Shown here: one piece after another, positions 1 through 64,000 of the stretch
How positions within the stretch are numbered: the first letter of the stretch is position 1
Layout: each line of letters begins with the position of its first letter
DNA from: Sternotherus odoratus
Lineage: Eukaryota; Chordata; Testudines; Kinosternidae
Assembly (NCBI GenBank): GCA_032164245.1
Contig: JAVMKO010000003.1
Span: 141,039,259-141,103,258, forward strand
Direction of reading: 5' to 3'
DNA: 64,000 nt
Notes under the pieces: generated by a model
Told to the model about the DNA's origin: nothing
Seen by the model: only the letters and a program-made list of their open reading frames with translations
Database searches by the model: none
Program-made: the position numbers and the translations under genes

Positions 1-306
1 TTCCCAGCTCCCAGGTGCCTTGCCCCAGCCCTGCCCCCAATTCAGGTACCTTATTTGTAGCTAGCAGCAGCAGGCCAGTCTCTCTCTCTAGTTACAGAGG
101 GAGACTTCCTCTCTCTGTCAGCCTCCCAGCCCTTATATCCTGGCTGGGCAGTGTTTGGGGCGTGGCCGCCAGCTGAGCCAAACTCCCCATTAACCTGGGG
201 AATTAACAGGCCCTTGCCACAACCCCCTTTGTCCTGGGCTGTTACAAGCCCCTACCTGGGCTACCCCAGCCCCACTTTAGGGGGGATCGGGTTGCACCCC
301 GCTACA
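1..306 (-). mobile_element. LTR remnant, 5' end of a minus-strand LTR
   Basis: A GC-rich, pyrimidine-rich stretch ends abruptly in CGCTACA at 306, next to AT-rich unique sequence. Read on the - strand it begins TGTAGCGGGGTGC, as an LTR should. Its texture resembles the other minus-strand LTR pieces in this window. The other end lies outside the window, so neither the target duplication nor the family can be checked. Confidence 0.45.
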
Positions 307-56690
<56,384 letters not shown>

Positions 56691-57879
56691 AAGGAACAGA
56701 TACCTGTGAAAATGTATGCTTCCTATATTGACTGAACATCTTTGGATGTGCCAGATATATATCATATGCTAGTTTGTAACACAAGCCAAGAAAGGTTTCC
56801 ATTCATTTTAGTTGAGGCGCCTATTAAAACTCTGCAAACAAATTGCAGGTGTGGCGATTACCCTGTCAGATGAAGGTCACCCCATTTCTGAACGCAAGAG
56901 TTCAAAAATGCTTCTGAAGAGGGTTCTTTTGTGGGTGGGAAGTTGGTCTTTGAACTGATTTCAGATAGTGTCGGGGTTGTAAAGACATTTCCCGAGGGAG
57001 GACAATGTCTTCACCTCTCCACCCTTATTTTTCTAATTATGCAAGTTGCATAACCTTGGTGATAAGAAAACATTTTTGTTTAAGTGGGAAAACAGATGCA
57101 TGTACTTTCCACTCCCTCATGCCTTCTTGTCTGCAGTACAAGCACCCCAGGACACAGTCTAAAGGGGACCTTTTTGTGAAAGCCCTTTTGACAAAGTATT
57201 GGCAGCACATCATTGATCGTACATCTTCTAATTTATTATAAATGTCTTCTCTTATACAACAGTTTGTGTGTGATCTACAGCAGTGGGCTGGCAGTTTCTA
57301 CACTATTCTTCTTTTTGAATTTCTAAATCTAAATTGGGCATATGCTATAGAAAACACTGGATGTTTTATAAAACCAATGGATACTCTTAAAAAAATCAGT
57401 TTGGCCTGCTAGTTTTTTCCCTTCTTTAAATAACATAGTCAAGAAATGAGTAAGTTAGAATTCAGACAACAAACACTGTATAAAAAGTGCTTACATGAAT
57501 AGGTACATGTAAATTGGGAGACAGACTTCATAAAATGTGTGATGTGTGTACTGTACATATCAGTAGTATAGCATAGTATTTTATAAATATAAGCCTAATA
57601 CAAAAAAGTGTTCTACTGGTCATTGTTTTAGCATTTTTCATTTTTAATCCATGCATTTCACACCATAATATTAGTATGAGTCCCTTGCCCAATAGAAAAA
57701 CGTTTAAGAGATTCAATTTAAACAAACAATTGACCTGGTAGATATATTTCTTAATTTCTGTTGCCACTAATGCTAGTTATCAAGGACATTTATCACTTAA
57801 ACATGAGTTTTATCCCTACTACATCCCTGGAGTAATGTTATAATGCTGAATTTGTAATCTCTGAAGATTAATAAACTCT
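56691..57879 (+). other. PLEKHH2: PLEKHH2 3'UTR
   Basis: AT-rich and noncoding. The first canonical AATAAA found after the stop codon is at 57870-57875, which would give a 3'UTR of about 1.2 kb. The LTR element begins at 57880. Confidence 0.65.
57870..57875 (+). promoter_or_regulatory. PLEKHH2: Candidate PLEKHH2 poly(A) signal
   Basis: A canonical AATAAA lies 4 bp before the retrotransposon insertion point. The normal cleavage site and downstream U/GU-rich element would have been in the sequence now at 63193 onward (CTCTGTTTATGG). Confidence 0.55.
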
Positions 57880-58276
57880 TGTGGCAAGGGGGCCCCCCTG
57901 GGCACCCCAGGCTCCAGTCCTCTGGGCAGCTCCCCCGTCTGGGTTTGGCCTCTCGCTGGTTAGGCTGGGCTAGCTCCCTCCTGGGAGGGGCTCCTTCCTG
58001 CCTCCCTGCCTGCTGGCAGCCTCCCTGTAACTGCCTCTCACTTGCCTTTACCTCCTTCTGCTTCACAAACTCAATCTTCTAACTCCTCCTGCCTCCAAAC
58101 CCACTCCTCACTCCCACACCCCTCTCTGGGGAGAAGTCTCTTTAAAGGGCTCTGGCTTGCTCCTTAACTGGTCCCAGCTGGCCCTGCTGCTGGCTGCAGC
58201 AGCCTTTCTCAGCTGGACCTAATTTACCTGCAGTTTTCCCCTCTCACCACAGCCTTCCAACCCTGGGTTTACCACA
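57880..58276 (-). repeat. 3' LTR of the Gmr1-like element
   Basis: 397 bp. On the - strand it begins TGTGGTAAACCCAGGG and ends CTTGCCACA. It differs from the partner LTR by one G/A, one T/G, two adjacent changes (CTTGCT/CTGCCT) and one A/G. The polypurine tract lies just inside at 58277-58296. Confidence 0.95.
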
Positions 58277-59782
58277 CATCCCCCCCCCCCCCCGCTCAAC
58301 ACCATGGGGTTGGGCTACTTGGGTCGCTGAGCAGTGTACCCTGGACAGGCCGTCCGCATTTCCGTGCAGGAGGCCGGACCTATGTTGTACGCGGAAGTGG
58401 AAGGGTTGTAGCGAGAGGAACCACCTGGTGACCCTTGCGTTTTTATCCCTATTCTGGTGCATCCACTTCAGCGGAGCATGGTCCGTGACCAAGGTAAACC
58501 GTCTTCCGAGCAGGTAGTAGCGGAGGCTTTCTACGGCCCACTTCACTGCCAGGCACTCCTTCTCTACCACGGCGTATTTCTGTTCCCTGGGCAGGAGCTT
58601 CCGACTGAGGTACAGAATGGGGTGGTCTTCTCCATCTATCATCTGGGACAGCACCGCTCCTAGCCCTACTTCGGAGGCATCGGTCTGCAATAAGAACTCC
58701 TTCTCCCAATTCGGGGCTATTAGCACGGGGTCGGTGCAGAGGGCCGTCCGCAGATCCTTAAACGCCTCTTCTGCTGCGTTCGACCATTTCACGATATCCG
58801 GGCCACGGGCTCTCGTCAGGTCAGTTAGTGGGCATGCCCGGGCGGCGAAATGGGGAATGAACCGTCGGTAATAGCCGACCAACCCCAGGAAAGCCCTGAC
58901 CTGCTTTTTCCGGACTGGTCGTGGCCACTTCTGGATTGCCTCTAACTTGTTAAGCTGGGGTCTCACCAGGCCTCTCCCCACTACATACCCGAGGTATCTG
59001 GCTTCTGCTAGTCCAATTGAGCACTTGGCGGGATTCGCAGTCAAACCGGCCTTCCTCAAGGTGTCTAGCACTGCCTCCACCTTCCCCAAGTGTGTCTCCC
59101 AGTCGGGGCTATGGATAATCACATCATCCAAATAAGCGGCCGCGTACTTACGATGCGGCCGCAGCAGTTTGTCCATAAGCCGCTGGAAGGTGGCGGGGGC
59201 CCCATGTAATCCAAAGGGGAGAACCGTGTATTGGAACAGACCATCTGGAGTGGCAAAGGCTGTTTTCTCCTTGTCCGCTGGGGCAAGGGGGATTTGCCAG
59301 TAGCCTTTGGTCAGGTCCAGGGTGGACAGGAACCGCGCTGTTCCTAATCGGTCGATCAGTTCATCTATTCGTGGTAGCGGATAGGCATCGAACTGGGACA
59401 CGTCGTTCAGCCTCCGGAAGTCATTGCAGAATCTTACACTGCCATCGGGCTTGGGTACCAGGACCACGGGACTGGACCACTGGCTATGGGACTCTTCTAT
59501 GACCCCCAATCTCAGCATCTTCCGGACTTCTGTTCCAATCATTTCCCTTTTTGCCTCTGGGATCCGATAGGGCTTGACACACACTTTTACCCCAGGCTCC
59601 GTGCGGATGTGGTGGCATACCTCCCTGGTTCGGCCTGGCGTCTCCGAGAACACGTCCGGGTGCCGTCTGATCATGCTGATCACCTCTTCTCTTTGGTTTG
59701 GGGTCAGCTCGGGGGATATCCCTACCAGGCTAGGCTGGTTCCCTTCCCGGGGGTTGCTCCGAGCGTGACTACTTGAGCCTCT
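58244..59782 (-). CDS. RT-RNase H ORF (ORF2) of the Gmr1-like element
   Basis: The frame is open from 59782 down to its stop at 58244-58246. It has no clear ATG start, so it is probably made from ORF1 by -1 frameshifting. The motifs below are numbered from the GTG at 59683. RT landmarks are [47 protein letters not shown] and the catalytic YLDD at residues 184-187. The RNase H region follows with [15 protein letters not shown] (Asp334), Glu374 in VEKECLAV, Asp401 in TDHAPLKW and Asp444 in HGNADGLSR. It copies the element RNA into DNA and degrades the RNA template. The last 11 codons lie in the 3' LTR, and the polypurine tract is translated as a Gly run. Confidence 0.92.
   Translation of the reverse strand, partial: RGSSSHARSNPREGNQPSLVGISPELTPNQREEVISMIRRHPDVFSETPGRTREVCHHIRTEPGVKVCVKPYRIPEAKREMIGTEVRKMLRLGVIEESHSQWSSPVVLVPKPDGSVRFCNDFRRLNDVSQFDAYPLPRIDELIDRLGTARFLSTLDLTKGYWQIPLAPADKEKTAFATPDGLFQYTVLPFGLHGAPATFQRLMDKLLRPHRKYAAAYLDDVIIHSPDWETHLGKVEAVLDTLRKAGLTANPAKCSIGLAEARYLGYVVGRGLVRPQLNKLEAIQKWPRPVRKKQVRAFLGLVGYYRRFIPHFAARACPLTDLTRARGPDIVKWSNAAEEAFKDLRTALCTDPVLIAPNWEKEFLLQTDASEVGLGAVLSQMIDGEDHPILYLSRKLLPREQKYAVVEKECLAVKWAVESLRYYLLGRRFTLVTDHAPLKWMHQNRDKNARVTRWFLSLQPFHFRVQHRSGLLHGNADGLSRVHCSATQVAQPHGVERGGGGMCGKPRVGRLW
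58277..58296 (-). other. Polypurine tract
   Basis: On the - strand, GC followed by 14 G and ATG directly precedes the 3' LTR. This is the usual primer site for plus-strand DNA synthesis. Confidence 0.8.
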
Positions 59783-62691
59783 CTATCCTGCCAAGGCTTC
59801 AGTAGGTTTACATGATAGATCTGCTCCAGCTTCCGGCGTCCCGGCTGTCGGACCTTATAGTCCACGTCTCCCACGGCTTCGATCACCTCATAGGGCCCTT
59901 GCCAGTGGGCTAACAGTTTACTTTCAGCTGTAGGTACAAGCACCATTACCCGGTCCCCCACCTGGAACTTCCGGCTCACCGCCCGACGATCATAATACGT
60001 CCGCTGGGCCTCTTGGGCCTTCTTCATGTGCTCTCGCACTATGGGGGTGACCTGGGCTATCCTCTCTCTCATCCGTAACACATGCTCGATGACATTTCTC
60101 TCCGGCTTCGGCTGTTCCTCCCAACCCTCTTTGGCTATATCGAGTATGCCCCGAGGGTGGCGTCCATATAACAACTCAAACGGGGAGAATCCCGTGGAGG
60201 CCTGCGGTACCTCCCTCACGGCAAACAGTAGGTAGGGGAGCAGGGTGTCCCAATCCTTCCCGTCCCGGCTCACTACCTTCCGTATCATACTCTTCAATGT
60301 CCTATTGAAGCGTTCGACCAGACCGTCCGTCTGAGGGTGGTAAACCGATGTCCTCAGGGTCCGCACTTGGAGCATGTCACACAAGTCCTTCATCAGCTTC
60401 GACACAAAGGGGGTCCCTTGATCTGTTAGGATCTCCTTGGGTATTCCTACTCGGGAGAAAATCTGCACCAATTCCCGGGCTATGGTCTTGGACATAGTAT
60501 TCCGTAGGGGCACAGCTTCCGGGTATCGGGTGGCGTAGTCAAGCACAACCAGTATGTGCTGATGGCCCCGGGCAGATTTCTCTAGTGGGCCTACCAGGTC
60601 CATAGCGATCCTCTCAAAGGGGACTTCAATGATGGGCAGAGGTACCAACGGGGCCCGCAAGTGTGGCCGGGGGGCATGCAATTGGCAGTCCGGGCAGGAG
60701 GCGCAATATCGTCGGACAGCCGCGTAGACTCCTGGCCAAAAAAATCTTTTCAGGACCCTGTCAAGGGTTTTATCCACCCCTAGGTGGCCCCCGAAGAGGT
60801 GGCTATGGGCTAGGTCCATCACGCCTCTCTGGTGTTTCTGGGGAACCAGGAGTTGCTCTATGGTTTGGTCCGACATCCGGACTACTCTGTATAATAGGTC
60901 CCCCTTTATGACATAACACTGTCCTTGGCCCTTAACTTTCCCTTCTACTGGGACTCCATTTACCTCCACTACTTCCTTCTGGATATGGTGGTAGGCTGGA
61001 TCATTGGCTTGATCCTGCCCAAAGCTTTCCATTGACAGGCCAATCGGTCCTAGCTCCGGGGGATCTATCCCCGGCTCCCTCTCGGGGTCAGTCTGGGGGG
61101 CACTCGGTCCGGCGTCGGGCTCCCCCGCAGCTCGCCGAGTCCTCTTCCCCCTGGGGCTTACTTGTTCCCCTACCAGCGCTACCCTTCGGTACTGGGTCAA
61201 AATCTTCGTCCCCAACTCCTTAGCTGCCCTTCTCTCCTTCCGAGACTTCTTGGGTCCCCCCGGCAGGGAAAATAGCCCTGGGTCAAACTCTCGGAAGGCC
61301 GGGGGTCCACAATCCCTGGGCGCCCTCTCCTGGATCTCGGCACTAACACCTTCTGCCTCCCTTCCGGGGAGCAGGTTATCGAACCCTGGGAAGTCTCGCC
61401 CAATCAGGACCGGGTAGGGGAGCTTCGGGACTACTCCCACCATTACCTTCGTGGGGCTTCCCAGGATGTCTATACTTACGGGGATGGTGGGGTAATAATT
61501 GACATCCCCATGTACACAAGATACTCCGGAGCGCTTGGCCCGCGACAGTTGGTCTCGCCCGACCAGCTTCCCCGAGACCAGCGTGACCGCGCTCCCGGAG
61601 TCTACTAACGCGGTGGTACTAATGCCATTCATCTTAACGGGCCGGGTGTATCTATGGGGGGCCACCGCGACCCCCACCTGACTTATTAGGTCACAGGGAC
61701 CTTCCCTCCCCCCCAGGTCGCATTGCATGGGTTCGGCCTGGTTTGGGCACTGGGCCGCTATATGCCCTACTTCCCCACATGCATAGCAGCGTATACCCGC
61801 TCGGGCTAGCACCCTGGTTCTCGGACTGTTAGGCCGTACCCCCCGAGTCTCGTTCCCCCAGTCCCCAAGCTTCTCCATGCTTTCAGGCTGATCCCCAGCC
61901 TCTTTCCCTCCCTCTATGTAACGGTTTGGGGGCATGGTACCCCGGGGTTTTGGCCCTGTGCCCTGCCTCCTACTCGGGCGCACTCCTTCCTTGGTAGTCC
62001 GAGGCAGCTCCTGGGAGGCTAGGTGTCTCTCCACGAGGGCTACTAGTTCGTCATAGGAGGAGGGATCGTTCTTACGGACCCAACCCCTTATGTCGGGTGG
62101 CAACCCCCGCATATACCTGTCCCGGACTAGGATTTCCACCACTTTCTCTGGTCTGTGGGTCTCAGGCTGCAGCCACTTCTGGGCGAGGTGAATCAAGTCA
62201 AACAGCTGGGTCCTTGGTGGCTTGTCGGACTTGTACCTCCAGTCGTGAAACTGCTGGGCTCTCAGGGCTGGCGTCATTCCCGCCCTTGCCAGGATTTCAG
62301 CCTTGAGCTGGGGATAATCTGCAGCAGCCTCGGTTGCCAGATCAAAGTAGGCCTTCTGGGCCTCTCCACACAGAAAAGGGGCCAGGATGCTTGCCCACTG
62401 CTCCCGGGGCCAGGCCTCTCGCAGGGCTGTCCTCTCGAACGCGAGGAGGTAGGCCTCGGTATCGTCGTCCGCCGTCATTTTCTGTAAATAGTTGCTTGCC
62501 CGCAGCGGCCGGGCATCGGGACCCCCGCGGGCCAGGGTGCCCAGGACTTTCACCTGCTTCATTAACTCCTGCAATGTGGCTCGGTCCTGGGCTGCCTGGG
62601 ACTTTAGTAACTGGTTGGTTTCCTGCTGCACTCGAACAGCCTCCTGCTGGGCCGCAGTGGCCTGAACCAGTGCCTTCACCACCTCCTCCAT
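59722..62691 (-). CDS. Gag-protease-integrase ORF (ORF1) of the Gmr1-like element
   Basis: 989 codons in one frame from ATG 62691. Residues 1-50 are a Gln-rich coiled coil. Residues about 75-225 are a capsid with a SCAN-like segment ([57 protein letters not shown]). The CCHC zinc knuckle is C302-C305-H310-C315. The aspartic protease has DSG at 364-366. Integrase has HHCC (H629, H636, C666, C669) and a D698-D757-E793 core with exact D35E spacing, then a [13 protein letters not shown] C-terminal domain. No chromodomain was seen. Gag packages the RNA, protease processes the polyprotein, and integrase inserts the DNA copy. The ORF stops at 59722-59724 and overlaps ORF2 by 61 bases. Confidence 0.93.
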   Translation of the reverse strand: MEEVVKALVQATAAQQEAVRVQQETNQLLKSQAAQDRATLQELMKQVKVLGTLARGGPDARPLRASNYLQKMTADDDTEAYLLAFERTALREAWPREQWASILAPFLCGEAQKAYFDLATEAAADYPQLKAEILARAGMTPALRAQQFHDWRYKSDKPPRTQLFDLIHLAQKWLQPETHRPEKVVEILVRDRYMRGLPPDIRGWVRKNDPSSYDELVALVERHLASQELPRTTKEGVRPSRRQGTGPKPRGTMPPNRYIEGGKEAGDQPESMEKLGDWGNETRGVRPNSPRTRVLARAGIRCYACGEVGHIAAQCPNQAEPMQCDLGGREGPCDLISQVGVAVAPHRYTRPVKMNGISTTALVDSGSAVTLVSGKLVGRDQLSRAKRSGVSCVHGDVNYYPTIPVSIDILGSPTKVMVGVVPKLPYPVLIGRDFPGFDNLLPGREAEGVSAEIQERAPRDCGPPAFREFDPGLFSLPGGPKKSRKERRAAKELGTKILTQYRRVALVGEQVSPRGKRTRRAAGEPDAGPSAPQTDPEREPGIDPPELGPIGLSMESFGQDQANDPAYHHIQKEVVEVNGVPVEGKVKGQGQCYVIKGDLLYRVVRMSDQTIEQLLVPQKHQRGVMDLAHSHLFGGHLGVDKTLDRVLKRFFWPGVYAAVRRYCASCPDCQLHAPRPHLRAPLVPLPIIEVPFERIAMDLVGPLEKSARGHQHILVVLDYATRYPEAVPLRNTMSKTIARELVQIFSRVGIPKEILTDQGTPFVSKLMKDLCDMLQVRTLRTSVYHPQTDGLVERFNRTLKSMIRKVVSRDGKDWDTLLPYLLFAVREVPQASTGFSPFELLYGRHPRGILDIAKEGWEEQPKPERNVIEHVLRMRERIAQVTPIVREHMKKAQEAQRTYYDRRAVSRKFQVGDRVMVLVPTAESKLLAHWQGPYEVIEAVGDVDYKVRQPGRRKLEQIYHVNLLKPWQDREAQVVTLGATPGKGTSLAW

Positions 62692-62775
62692 TTTCTCTCT
62701 CTCTTTTTATGTTTTTAAATAAGGGGGGGGGCTTTTCGCCCTGGTCGAGGGGTCTTGCCAGCACGTCTACTCACG

Positions 62776-62793
62776 ATCCCACCTCTGACACCA
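62776..62793 (-). other. Primer-binding site, tRNA-Leu type
   Basis: Two bases after the 5' LTR, the - strand reads TGGTGTCAGAGGTGGGAT. This fits the complement of a tRNA-Leu 3' end of the kind used by several vertebrate retroelements. Confidence 0.65.
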
Positions 62794-62795
62794 CT

Positions 62796-63192
62796 TGTGG
62801 CAAGGGGGCCCCCCTGGGCACCCCAGGCTCCAGTCCTCTGGGCAGCTCCCCCGTCTGGGTTTGGCCTCTCGCTGGTTAGGCTGGGCTAGCTCCCTCCTGG
62901 GAGGGGCTCCTTCCTGCCTCCCTGCCTGCTAGCAGCCTCCCTGTAACTGCCTCTCACTTGCCTTTACCTCCTTCTGCTTCACAAACTCAATCTTCTAACG
63001 CCTCCTGCCTCCAAACCCACTCCTCACTCCCACACCCCTCTCTGGGGAGAAGTCTCTTTAAAGGGCTCTGGCTGCCTCCTTAACTGGTCCCAGCTGGCCC
63101 TGCTGCTGGCTGCAGCAGCCTTTCTCAGCTGGACCTAATTTACCTGCAGTTTTCCCCTCTCACCACAGCCTTCCAGCCCTGGGTTTACCACA
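62796..63192 (-). repeat. 5' LTR of the Gmr1-like element
   Basis: 397 bp, identical in length to the partner at 57880-58276. ORF1 begins about 105 bp downstream of it (at 62691, - strand). Confidence 0.95.
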
Positions 63193-64000
63193 CTCTGTTT
63201 ATGGTATCACTTAAAAAAACCTGTGGAATCCATCTCATGGTGCGTGCCCCTTACACAAGGAGAGTTTATATTCCTGAAGCACTGAGACCAGATTCTAAAG
63301 GACATAATTTTTGCATTCTTCTATTTTTAAAAACTGGAGAAAGAGATTGAAAGCTGAATTCATAGAATGGGTGCTACAAAGCACTCAACAAGACACCAAA
63401 TTCATCAGAACACCTGCTAAATCCACTGGTCTCCATGACTTCTACAGTACTTTGTTAATGATGCTGAAGGTTAAAGCTCTGACCTGGAAACCATTAACTG
63501 AGAATAACTAGCTGAGGCATTACACAGGCAAAACCCTCATTGACATCAAGTAAAAAGTGCCGGATCAGCCCCCTACAACCCAATCCTACAAGGAAACACG
63601 TGCTTAATTATATGTATGTGAATAGTCTCATTGAGGTCAATAAGCCACACATATCCATAGGTGTTTTTAGGATCAGTGTCTTAGTAATGAATGTCAAGGA
63701 ATTCCTCTCATCTTGTTAGTGATATTATGCAAGAAGACACAATTTTTATTTTGAAGAGAAGATAGAAAAAATTAAAGAAATCCAGAGCTCTATTCTAACC
63801 ACAAATCAGGGCTCTACGTGTGCAAGCCACTTCAGCCTTCTGTCTCAAATCATTCACTCTACAGCTTGCTGGCCAGTCCTATATAACACATCAGCAGTGG
63901 TTACTTCATCCCACCAATGGACACAAAATATTCTTCACAAGCCTCTCTGCTGGAGTGCGTTAAGTTTTCTGTTGTGGCTTCCTAGCATTTGCCAAGTTTC
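63193..64000. other. Downstream flank of PLEKHH2, nothing recognised
   Basis: Unique-looking sequence after the retrotransposon. The first bases (CTCTGTTTATGGTATCACTT) continue the sequence that was next to the PLEKHH2 poly(A) signal before insertion. No exon or RNA gene was seen. Confidence 0.45.

Larger units (their letters stand above)
57880..63192 (-). mobile_element. Gmr1-like Ty3/gypsy LTR retrotransposon, near-intact
   Basis: The 5,313-bp element runs on the - strand: LTR, PBS, ORF1 (Gag-protease-integrase), ORF2 (RT-RNase H), polypurine tract, LTR. The flanking duplication is CTCT (57876-57879, 63193-63196). The two 397-bp LTRs differ at 5 positions (about 1.3%), so it inserted recently. 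RT motifs are of gypsy type, but integrase comes before RT, as in Ty1/copia. That combination defines the Gmr1-like group known from deuterostomes. No envelope gene is present. Both frames are open, so the copy may still be competent or only recently dead. Confidence 0.93.

Noticed and set aside
58244..62691. Endogenous retrovirus or host-domesticated gene
   Set aside because: There is no envelope. LTRs, primer site and polypurine tract are present and young, so it is a retrotransposon rather than a domesticated gene or an ERV with entry functions.
62334..62879. 181-codon + strand frame
   Set aside because: Antisense shadow of the Gag coding region and LTR.

Overview
This is a vertebrate chromosome segment. 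It carries the 3' two-thirds of one host gene, PLEKHH2, on the + strand, with introns heavily loaded with transposons. The repeat mix is CR1 LINEs with GGTTGGAAGGGACCTCAGG ends, L2 and MIR relics, many 8-bp-TSD hAT MITEs, PIF/Harbinger elements, Ty3/gypsy LTRs and GC-rich minisatellites. This points to a sauropsid, most likely a turtle; a crocodilian is the main alternative. The species is inferred from repeat style, not proven.

Host gene. Nineteen coding exons of PLEKHH2 (2409-56690) could be placed with consistent splice phases. They give about 836 codons: the end of the linker, two PH domains, the MyTH4 domain, the FERM domain and the native C-terminus with its stop. Upstream exons lie before the window. 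The 3'UTR runs to an AATAAA at 57870-57875, and an LTR retrotransposon sits 4 bp beyond it.

Mobile elements in order. There is an LTR remnant at 1-306. A 5.76-kb autonomous-type PIF/Harbinger lies at 3360-9116. It has a broken DDE transposase (+), a SANT/Myb-like protein on the - strand in two exons, and, nested inside that protein's intron on the + strand, a third two-exon gene whose product looks like a BEN-domain protein. A 931-bp solo LTR (5-bp TSD) and two minisatellites also lie in that intron. Next come a TA-flanked MITE (9133-9622), two hAT MITEs in abutting target sites (10097-11752), an L2 copy split by a Harbinger MITE (about 19260-20720), and twin 375-bp pogo-like MITEs around one exon (21577-23035). 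Two inverted copies of an unclassified minisatellite-bearing element lie at 25666-27698 and 46327-47301. There are several LTR fragments, further hAT MITEs with exact 8-bp TSDs, and CR1 fragments.

The most striking element is a nearly intact LTR retrotransposon on the - strand (57880-63192). Its two 397-bp LTRs differ at 5 positions. ORF1 is Gag-protease-integrase and ORF2 is reverse transcriptase-RNase H. Integrase upstream of a gypsy-type RT is the hallmark of Gmr1-like elements, and the Gag contains a SCAN-like region. No bacterial features, CRISPR arrays, rRNA genes or clear tRNA genes were seen.
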